Shown: in pieces, positions 56,201-64,000 of the stretch | Numbering within the stretch: position 1 is the stretch's first letter | Layout: the number at the start of each line of letters is the position of its first letter | NCBI GenBank assembly: GCA_013400115.1 | Contig: VXBP01003677.1 | Location: forward strand, 62,001 to 126,000 | Reading direction: 5' to 3' | From: Rhinopomastus cyanomelas | Taxonomy: Eukaryota; Chordata; Aves; Bucerotiformes; Rhinopomastidae | Length of the DNA stretch: 64,000 bases | Translations under genes and position numbers: made by a program | The notes under the pieces: model-generated | Databases searched by the model: none | What the model saw: only the letters and a program-made list of their open reading frames with translations | What the model was told of the DNA's origin: nothing

Positions 56201-58023
56201 TTGGACTGGATGATCTTTGGAGGTCCCTTCCAATCCCTAATGATTCTATGATTCTATGGTGTGGGTGAAGCATCTGACCAGGACTGGGAAAGCTGCATCA
56301 CACCAAAGGCTTCTTCCTCAATGAAGGGGGGTTCCCTGCTCGTGCAGCTTGCAAGGAGCAGTTGGTAACAGACCTCGGCGAAACCCCCAGGCAGGATCTC
56401 CCTGCACCCCCTCTCCTCAGCTGCAGCACGCAGGCTGAAGCCCATCAGGAAAGAGTGAAGACCTCCTCGTGATGAGCTTTTCCCCACCAGATACGAGCAA
56501 AACCCCCACTCACCGACCCCGCTCAGCTTTCAGGTAAAAACTGGTGGCTAAGAGGAGACCCTCGTGCTGTTAACAGCAGTTCAGGGCCCATCTTACAAGC
56601 TGGGGGTTAGTCAGCAGTCCCAGGTTAAGGAGGGTCACGAAAAGCATCCTGAAGGCTGCTGGAGAAAGATGGTGGTGGGAGAGGAGGGTTTGACAGCCCC
56701 TTGCTCCAAGGAACGAGGCGCACCAGCGGGTGGTGATGTGGGACGAGCAGATGGTGCTGGAGTCACGGCTGTCACCTTCTGCTGCTGCTGCTGCAGGACC
56801 CTCGTGGCACATGAAGCCCGAGGGCTCAGACTCGGGGGAGCAGCGCTCAGGTGGATGAAGTGGGGGTTGAACAAAGTGGCTTTGTTTGGCGTAATCCTCC
56901 TGAGCTGCTTCTCGCTCCTCGGGGCTGGGGTGGGCGGGCGCCTGTCGCAGGATAAGCTGCACGCACACGCGTGCACGCGGCCGCTGCCCTCACCCCGGGA
57001 GAACAGGACACATCCATTCACCCAGGAGCTCACCGTGTGCCTCCCATGGCGACCCTGGCAGGCAGCTCCTGGGACAGGGATGAAGCCTCCAGTCACCAGG
57101 ACCCCATCCTGACGGCAGCAGGGCGACTGCTCGCACTCCTCTCAGCACAGGGCATTGGGAACAGTCCTGCTAGCCCCTGGTGCATCCAGAAGATCCATCA
57201 AGAACACCTCTGGTAGAGAAGTCATCAGGCATGGGCCAGTCAAGGCGATTTCTCTGCCGGAGATGTTTTTCCTCCTCCTCTGAATGTTTCCCTGACACGA
57301 TGCCTTCAGAAATAGTGATGCCTCTCAAACTGTGTTTTGAGACTGGCTGAGCTGAGGCTTGTCTCATCTTGTCAAGCAGATTGCCCACCATGATGCAAGA
57401 CCATCACATCAGTGCTCCACAATTGTCTACCCTTGTCCAAACAAGGGAAAGCACCAGCCCCACACTCTAGCGGTGCTTTCCCTGGTGGTAGAGAGTGGTT
57501 CTTGCCCTAAAAATCTGGATGATTTTCAGATGTTCAGGCTTCTTGGTCTTCTGTTGAGAAACGGGTCCTCAGCCTGTGCTGGACTGTCCCTGCAGGGGTG
57601 CAAAGGCTAACTGTCTCATTTCATGTCCCACCACCAGGCCGCTTGGTTGATGCTCTCAAGAACTATGAGGTGATCTTCTACCTGGCAGGCTCAGAGGTGG
57701 TGCTCTCCGCTCTCTTTCTGGCCATGGCCACCTACTGCTGCCTGAACCGTGGGAAGAAGAAGGAGGCTCCCCCGGCGAAGAACCCTTCCGCAGGTGCTGG
57801 GAGCGACACCGAAGAAGCCGAGTCTGACGTGCAGGAAGCTGAGGAGCACAGCAGCGACAACCACCAGCCAACCCACAACACTGACAGCGCCATGGTGGCA
57901 GCCACCGAGGAGGCCAACCACGTGGCAGAGGAGCAGAGCGGGGAGGGAGGCGGGTGTCCTGAGGGAGATGGGGAGGTGCTGGCACGAGACGCTGACCAGA
58001 CGGTGGAGAGAGACAGGTTTTAG
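53256..58023 (+). CDS. SLC16A8: SLC16A8, monocarboxylate transporter 3 (complete, 4 coding exons)
   Basis: MCT3 is a proton-coupled lactate carrier of the basolateral membrane of retinal pigment epithelium, partnered by basigin. It clears lactate from the retina. Coding exons: 53256-53484, 53885-54028, 54625-55488 and 57638-58023. All junctions are phase 1 and the total is 540 residues, the length expected for the bird protein. The MCT signature DGGWGW opens TM1 (residues about 17-22), and the second family motif is YFDKRRPLANGLAAAGS. Twelve membrane segments can be followed. The loop between TM6 and TM7 is long and lysine-rich (KKAKKVKKKPKKGKK), and the C-terminal tail after CCLNRGKKK is acidic. 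An acceptor at 53246/53247 shows that the start codon lies in a second exon. The intron 55489-57637 holds one CR1. Confidence 0.96.
54236..54396 (-). mobile_element. CR1 LINE 3' end, inverted
   Basis: An inverted 160-base copy in the SLC16A8 intron 54029-54624: AGAATCATAAAATCATTAGG, ATCATCCAGTCCAATCCCTC, then ACTTCTCCAGAGAAGGAGAC. Confidence 0.93.
56003..56258 (+). mobile_element. CR1 LINE pieces: internal segment plus two 3' ends
   Basis: In the last SLC16A8 intron, a CR1-like internal segment (AGTGGAGTCCCTCAGGGATC) is joined to a 3' end of one subfamily (GGATGAGGCTCTGGCCAGCC to TGACTCCATG). A second 3' end of the dominant subfamily follows (ACTTGGTCTGGGTGATGCTG to ATTCTATGATTCTATGG). It is a mosaic of at least two insertions or a recombinant. 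Confidence 0.85.
56779..56794 (+). repeat. Short CTG triplet repeat
   Basis: Five CTG units occur in TTCTGCTGCTGCTGCTGCAG, intronic in SLC16A8. Confidence 0.7.
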
Positions 58024-59475
58024 GCTGGGCAGAGGAACAAGGGTGTCTAAAACTGGCCTTGCTTGCACGCACCTCAGCACGGGAGGGTAGGTTGGGAGAC
58101 AGGGTGAAGAAAGTTGAGACAAAAGCAGATGTAAGGAGGAAGTGGGAGAGATAGAAGAGCAGCTGGTCCTTATCTCCATACGTCCACAAACCTACCCAGC
58201 GATACGTTTACGCGCGTCCCGCACCCGTGCTGCTGTAACACGGGCTCAGAGCAGCCCAAACACCAACCAGAAAAATAACAACAACAAAAGTCTTCTTTTT
58301 CCTCACTTTCAAACCAGCCCTGGAGAAAGTCTTCTGAAGAGGCTGCCAAGGACTCTCCTTTTCCTTCTGCACTGTCACAACACAGAACACAAGCAATTAG
58401 AGACTCTTTGTAATCAGATCTGGCAGCTTTGGTCTGGTGTGTTTCCTCCACCACACTTCCTTCCACGGTCAGTCGTGGTAGCGCCGGGCTAGCAGGCAGT
58501 AGGGTTAGGAGGTGGTGCAACTCACAGCCACCAGCTGGGCCACCACCCAGCATGGGGGTAGCCACGGTGTTCCCTGCACTACTTCCCTTGGTGGTGGAAC
58601 TGGTGGAACGCTGGCTCCAACCCAAAGTTTAGAGCAACTTTTGTGGGTGGTAAAGCCAGGAGAGCAACACATGATGCTGCTTCTCCAAACAGGAAAGTGC
58701 TGGGTGAGAGGCACAAGAAGAAGACATCTTAAAAAGCCTAATTCCATTAGGTGAGCAGCCATGAGACAGAGCCTCGCCGACAGGAATAGCAGTGAGCCAG
58801 TTTTATCTAGGATGACCTGTGAAGGGAACAACTTGGCCCCTGTGGGGGTGGGGGTCTCAGAGTAGGTAAAGAACCTGCCCGGAGTGATTATCCACTCGGT
58901 AGGAACGGCATCAGATGAATGAGTGTTTCCCTTTTAAACAGAGAAAGCCCCCTTACATAAAGGAATCAAAGGCAGAAGGACAAGGCACAGCCCCTGGGTG
59001 CCACTAAGAAGGGTGGCGGAGCACGTGGTCAGGCACGCATGACCCCCTCACCCCGGCTGCAGCGGTGGATTGCTAGATTCAGCGGGGCCAACCTTCCCTG
59101 GCATGCTCAAAGCACCCCTAAGCTGCTTAAGGGCTGGATCTTTTCTAAACACCCCTGGCCAAAGCCCTTTCTTCCGGTTTCCTGAACTGCTTCACCTCAG
59201 AGGCCCCGAGGGAACCTGTGACTATGGCCAGGGATCAAAAACTAAGCAGAGGGCTAAAGATAGGGCAGCTCATGGAACCATCAAACATCAGGTGTTTCAT
59301 TGCAGGTGGGACTGACTGTGAAGTTACAGGTGATGGGCAAAGCCCACAGGACCAGTAGAGCCACTTAAAGACAGAGGGGGAGTGGGAATGTGAAGGAAAG
59401 GGTTTCATTGCAGATGCTCCCAAGCAAAGAGCAGTCAATGTTCAGCCAAATAAAGCTGCCAGGGAACATCAGTTT
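58024..59475 (+). other. SLC16A8: SLC16A8 3' untranslated region with poly(A) signal
   Basis: No coding frame is supported after the SLC16A8 stop. The first canonical AATAAA downstream is at 59449-59454 (CAGCCAAATAAAGCTG), which would give a 1.4-kb 3'UTR. A CR1 begins about 60 bases later. An earlier non-canonical end cannot be excluded. Confidence 0.55.
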
Positions 59476-59509
59476 AAGAAGAGACATCACAACTGGAAAT
59501 TAGAAGGGA

Positions 59510-59911
59510 ATCTCCCTGCTGAGGAAAGGTTGAGGGAGCTGGGTCTCTTGAGCTTGGAGAAAAGGAGGCTGAGGGGTGACCTTGTTAGTGTTTATAAATA
59601 TGTGAAGGGTGGGTGTCAGGAGGATGGAGCCAGGCTCTTCTCAGTGACATCTAGTGATAGGACAAGGGGCAATGGGTGTGAGCTGGAACACAGGAGGTTC
59701 CACATCAATCTGAGAAGGAACTTCTTCCCAGTGAGGGTGACACAGCACTGGCACAGGCTGCCCTGGGTGGTCGTGAAGTCTCCTTCTCTGGAGACATTTA
59801 AAACCCACCTGGATGCGTTCCTGTGTGACTTGGTCTAGGTGATCCTGCTGTGGCAGGGGGATTGGACTGGATGATCCTTTGAGGTCCCTTCCCATCCCTC
59901 ATGTTCTGTGA
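59510..59911 (+). mobile_element. CR1 LINE 3' fragment with open ~100-codon frame
   Basis: A sense copy of the dominant subfamily between SLC16A8 and PICK1. The frame 59530-59838 is open from MRELGLLSLEKRRLRGDLVS to THLDAFLCDLV. The 3' end ATGTTCTGTGAAG is imperfect. Confidence 0.94.
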
Positions 59912-60944
59912 AGTTAAACCCCACAGGGCCATGCCCTGTCTCACCAGAGCTAACGCCACTGCAGTCAGCTTTGATCAGGAGTGAGTCACCGCAGGGACTT
60001 TGGGCTTCTTCCTATTCAAAACCACTTACAAACCTCTCAGATCAGACCATGACAACTCCCACGTGCAAGGGTGATGGAGTCCAGAAGCAATCCACACATT
60101 CACTGCTCTGCAAGCTTGTTCTCCCTTCCCTGCAAGGTAAACTCACTCTTTCTGCTCTGCTTGAACAAGTTGCTCCACAGCCCTTTCTCCAGCAACCCCA
60201 AACACCTGTCCCCCACGCTGGGTTTTCCTAATTCACCTATTGTCCCTCCAAGAAGCTGCCCACAGCTCTCCACAAGTCCACAGCATGAAAACAACTACCC
60301 TTGTCTGCACCAGGTAGGTCAGCAGTCATCACTTCCCATCAAGCTTTCAGCTCTTAAATCATTTCATAAAAGTATACAGGTGCCCTTAGGGCACATTGCA
60401 CCTTAAGGCTACTGCACCAGCCCTCTTCCGGCTTCTCCACCAGCCAGGTTGCCAAAAACCCTGGCTGTGCTGCCCTCCACCTTGGCTTCCAACCAGGCTC
60501 TGCTGAGGTGTTTTCTCTGCTCCTCTTAACTGCTCTGTATTTTGGCACAACAGCTCTGAAAGAGGATCAGGGACTTAGGCATCAGCTCAAGCTTGTGATG
60601 CAAGAGCTCAGCTGTGTGGAGAAGCTGGTCCTGCTGGAGAGGTGCAAGGATGCTGCTGGGCAGGACTGAGGCAATGGGTGGCTTTACAAGGCTAGTGTTC
60701 CAGCTTCTTGGGAAGCCAAGATAGAGAGAAGCTGGTAGTATGTGGAGAACTGGCTTTGCTACAGCAGCTAGAAGCCTCCTCTCCTGGAAGTCAGTGACCA
60801 CTGCAACTTGGTATCCCTAGATTATCCCCCAGTATGAGCAAGGGAGGGGGAAAAAACCCATCATTATTTTTTAATCAACATATTTTAAGAATAAAACCAA
60901 CAGAGGATGATCCAATCTCTAAAGAAAAGCCATGAAGGACAGCA
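59912..60944. other. Intergenic spacer between SLC16A8 and PICK1 3' ends
   Basis: About 1 kb of unique sequence between the two converging genes. I see no gene, RNA or repeat. Confidence 0.45.
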
Positions 60945-62600
60945 AATGAAATGTCACATTTTTAATGTGAGACAAGAGTCAGAACATCAGAGCCCATTTA
61001 AATCTTCCAAAGCAGCCTGACCACGGATGGCCCTCCTCCAGGCTGCCACAGAGAGGACAAAGCTCCAAAAACGAACCAAACCAAAACAAAACAAAACATC
61101 TTGGTCGTAAATTAATGCCCTTAAACAGCTTCTCTCACTACCCCTGGAATGTAATGACAGAGAAGACAAACCTCTGGCCTCTGAGCAGCAGAGCTCCTCG
61201 CAGCCGAGCTGCCTGCAACAGGAGAAAGTGCCATATGCATCTGGGATCAGCCCACAGGGATGGAGGGAGAACAGGAAGGAGGGAAGCAGCAGTCTCATTG
61301 ACCTTGTCCCTTTCCCTTGTGTTGGGGAATGGGATGGTAGCCACTGCTCTGGCTGGCCCAGAGGCAGCACAAGATGGCTGCACGGAGAGGAGAGCAGTGG
61401 GGGTCCACTGTTCATGCTTTGCACGTAAACATTTCAAAGCCTCTGCCTACAGGCTGTGTCCTCCTCTCTCCACAAAGCTTCCTGTCTCTCCTTTCTAGTT
61501 TAAGGATGGGACATCTCCTTTGAGGTTTTAAGAGAGGAGAAAAGCCTGCAGCTCTGCTCTCACTCCTAGGAACCTGTCTGCCTCAGACAAACACATTCAT
61601 CTCAGCCCCATCCCTGGAAACATTCAAAGTCGTGTTGGATAGGCCTCTGGGCAACTTGGTTTGGTTAAAGATGTCCCTGTGGGGAGCAGAGGGTTGGACT
61701 AGATGACCCTCAGAGGTCCCTTCCAGCCCATAGAGCATTTATGACTCTATTCTATGGTCCCTGCTGATAGGATGCTCCTTCCTGAGCCAGTTCCCTCCTT
61801 CCCACAGGGGAGGGCAGAGCCACATCCTGCAGGATTCCAGCTCTGGGAGCGTGCACGTGGTGCAGCTGTGCAGGAGCTCAGGGACCATGACAATGGTAGC
61901 CAGGGTAAGAGACTTCTAAATCTTTGCAGCAGCCCAGTGCACCAGCTCCTGCTTCGAGAGCTTTCCCCAGCCCCTCGGCTGGGTGTGTGACCAGCTCACA
62001 CCTACCACCACTGGTTCTCAGCACTGGACTTGCTTCTATTCCTTACAAACCATGGTGCAGAGTTGGGAGTGGTGGGAGTGGTCATCCAATAAAACTCAAT
62101 CCTACAGCCCATGGGGACAGATGAAAGAGACAGAGGAAGCTTAAAACAGGTCACAGAATGGGAAGCTGAAAGCAAGCAAGCAGCAGGGTGCAGAAATAAT
62201 GCTGGTACCACGCTTCCCCATAGTGCAAGGAGCAGGAGAAGGGTGTTCTCACCATTCATAGTCATCTCCAGGTGTTTAAGTGGCTTAGGGGAGTGGTGCA
62301 CTCCCTGCTCAGCAGAGTTCTGTCTGCTCACACAGTCACACGGTGGTGTGGTAGGGGATCTCCCTCTCCACACGTCAGGACACGAGCTGAGCAGCAGCAA
62401 TCTCTGGGAGAAAAACAAATATCCAGGCAAACAAGCAGGAAAAGCAGAGGCTGGCCCCAATCCAACCGGTCACCCTCACCCACAGCAGAGGAGGAATCCC
62501 ACACTGGACACACACAGAAGTCACGGAGGACAAACTGCCATGTGAAATGCATGTTTTTAAAACAGCCTGCTCAGCCTTCTCTCCGTCCACGCCGGCAGGC
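60945..62600 (-). other. PICK1: Possible PICK1 3' untranslated region
   Basis: Below the PICK1 stop on the minus strand there is no supported coding frame. The best poly(A) signal candidate is ATTAAA at 60966-60961 (minus strand), giving about 1.65 kb of 3'UTR with an antisense CR1 piece inside. The true end may be nearer to the stop. Confidence 0.35.
61600..61757 (+). mobile_element. CR1 LINE 3' end
   Basis: A sense 158-base copy: CAGCCCCATCCCTGGAAACA, GTTGGACTAGATGACCCTCA, then TTATGACTCTATTCTATGG. It belongs to the older subfamily with the GGTCCCTTCCAGCCC ending. Confidence 0.88.
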
Positions 62601-63244
62601 TCAGGCATCATCGATGAGCTTTTCACCATTTGCATCCTCCTTCCTGCTACCTGGTCTCTCGCTTCCTCCTTCCTCTTCCTCTGCCCCGTCTGTGTATGTG
62701 TCCTTCTGCCCATAGTTGAGGGCAGTGCGGGCAAGGTCCACCTCAATGGGAAAGACATCTGCGTCTCGGAGCACGCCGTAGCAGTCGTCGTAGTACTTGG
62801 ACATCGTGGAGACAAAACGCTGCAGCTGGAAGACGATGTCTTGTACTGGAGTGGAGACCAGTTGGAAACAAATCAGGGGAAGCTCTCCTTCCCTAACAGT
62901 GCCAAGGCCACACACCCTCACCGGCCTCCCTCACCAACAGGCTCCTCCACATCCTTTTGGACCCAAAGGATGGATGTCTCAGGCACAGCCACACAAGGGC
63001 TCTTCAGTAAAGACTTCCGAGCTGAGAGGAAGCAGGATGAAGGCTAAAGCACTGCTTGCCCAACCCCCCTTAGGTGCTGGGCACAGCGGTGGTACTCACC
63101 GTGTTTCTGGTCCAGGAGCTCTATTTTCTCTAGCACATCCTTCCTCATCTTGGCAAAGCGCGTGCGAGCCTCTTGCCGGCAGCGCAGGATAAGGCGGTAC
63201 TCGTAGTTCCCAGTGCTCACCCGGTACAGGGGTTCACCTAGAGC
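62601..63244 (-). CDS. PICK1: PICK1, last two coding exons (partial gene)
   Basis: PICK1 is a PDZ plus BAR-domain scaffold that binds PKC-alpha and AMPA-receptor GluA2 tails and guides membrane trafficking. Two minus-strand exons are visible: 63244-63100 (ALGEPLYRVSTGNYEYRLIL, then RCRQEARTRFAKMRKDVLEK, the C-terminal half of the BAR domain) and 62845-62601 (VQDIVFQLQRFVSTMSKYYD, then CYGVLRDADVFPIEVDL, ending with an acidic tail). They join in phase and end in TGA. They make about 129 codons; the human protein has 415 residues, so the PDZ domain and most of the BAR domain lie beyond the right edge. The bird tail after TDGAEEEE differs from mammals. Position and orientation next to SLC16A8 match the human locus. 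Confidence 0.95.
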
Positions 63245-63507
63245 CTGCCAGAAACACGTCCCTGTTTTAAACTCTCACAACAGTGCCTGCACACACAATT
63301 GGCTTTCTGAGGTAGCCCCACCCTGGGTTACTGAGGGCCTATCAAGCTTCACTGGGGAACTGCAGTCAGGAAGCATGAAATGTGAGGAGTGCTGAGCACC
63401 GTCAACAACCAGTATCCAGAGGGTCATTCTGAAGGCCAAATCCATGCCAACAAAAGCATCACTACTGAGCAAAAACAAAGGGACTGGCACTTTTCAACCC
63501 AGCATGG

Positions 63508-64000
63508 AGAATCATAGAACCATTCAGGTTGGAAAAGGCCCTTGGGATCATCAAGTCCAACCATCAACCCTACTTCACAAGTTCAGCCCTAAACCACATC
63601 CCCCAACACTACATCTAAGCAATTTATAAACTCATCTAGGGATGGGGACTCAACCACCACCCTGGGCAGCCCAGTCCAGTGCCTGACCACTCTCTTCAGG
63701 AAGAAGTTCTTCCTGATGTCTAATCTAAACCTCCTCTGCTGAAGCTTGAAGCCCTTCCCTCTAGTTGTGTCACTAATTATCTTTGAGAAGAGACCAGCAC
63801 CAACATCTCTGCAGTGTCCTTTCAGATAGTTGTAGAGAGAGATGAGGTCTTCCCTCAGCCTCCTCTTCCTCAAACTGAACAGCCCCAACTCTCTCCCCAC
63901 CAGATTTCTTCTCCAGGCCCTTCCCCAGCTTTGTTGCCCTCCTCTGCCCTCCCTCCAGCATCTTGATGTCTCCTTTGTACTGAGGTGCCCAAAACTGGAC
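63508..64000 (-). mobile_element. CR1 LINE, inverted, running off the window
   Basis: An inverted copy in a PICK1 intron: GAATCATAGAACCATTCAGG, TCCAGTGCCTGACCACTCTC, GTGCCCAAAACTGGAC at the window end. The minus-strand frame 63900-63589 is open for 103 codons (LRKRRLREDLISLYNYLKGH). It is of the same type as the copy at 5395-5872. Confidence 0.93.

Noticed and set aside
62089..62094. Plus-strand AATAAA as the SLC16A8 poly(A) signal
   Set aside because: The motif in CCAATAAAACTC is 4 kb past the stop, and a canonical signal lies much nearer at 59449.
1..64000. CRISPR arrays, operons, bacterial insertion sequences, tRNA or rRNA genes
   Set aside because: None seen; exon-intron genes and CR1 repeats show this is vertebrate nuclear DNA. 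A systematic tRNA or retrovirus search was not possible by eye.

Overview
The window is nuclear DNA of a bird. It holds six vertebrate protein genes built from short exons with GT-AG introns. It also holds about thirty pieces of the avian/reptilian LINE retrotransposon CR1, many ending in the typical (ATTCTATG)n tail. By my own coordinates CR1 fills about 10 kb, close to one sixth of the window. That is high for a bird gene-rich region and would fit a CR1-rich lineage such as woodpeckers and their relatives, but this is inference and the species is not determined. One undetermined base (N) lies at 14890.

The gene order is TMEM184B (+, 3' part) - MAFF (-) - PLA2G6 (+) - BAIAP2L2 (+) - SLC16A8 (+) - PICK1 (-, 3' part). 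This is the order and relative orientation of the human 22q13.1 block, so the window is a conserved synteny segment. Layout: 1-11.6 kb, last six coding exons and long 3'UTR of TMEM184B; 12.6-15.8 kb, MAFF, converging on TMEM184B; 15.05-16.9 kb, a CpG island from which MAFF and PLA2G6 diverge; 16.6-33.9 kb, complete PLA2G6 (16 coding exons, 803 codons before the stop); 35.7-47.85 kb, BAIAP2L2 (13 coding exons, about 492 codons); 47.9-53.2 kb, intergenic; 53.2-59.5 kb, SLC16A8 (4 coding exons, 540 codons); 60.9-64 kb, the last two coding exons of PICK1.

The genes do not form one pathway. TMEM184B is a seven-pass membrane protein of the OST-alpha-like family. MAFF is a small Maf bZIP factor. PLA2G6 is the calcium-independent phospholipase A2 beta. 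BAIAP2L2 is an I-BAR/SH3 membrane-shaping protein. SLC16A8 is the retinal pigment epithelium lactate carrier MCT3. PICK1 is a PDZ-BAR scaffold. All reading frames were checked by adding exon lengths and phases across junctions, and PLA2G6, BAIAP2L2, SLC16A8 and MAFF close in frame from ATG to stop.

I found no undescribed system. The most notable points are splice-site details: a GC-AG intron and a frame-shifting tandem donor in PLA2G6, and in-frame tandem sites in BAIAP2L2. Others are the shared MAFF/PLA2G6 promoter, an AU-rich element beside the MAFF poly(A) signal, and the amount and arrangement of CR1, including one copy flanked by a 12-bp direct repeat.
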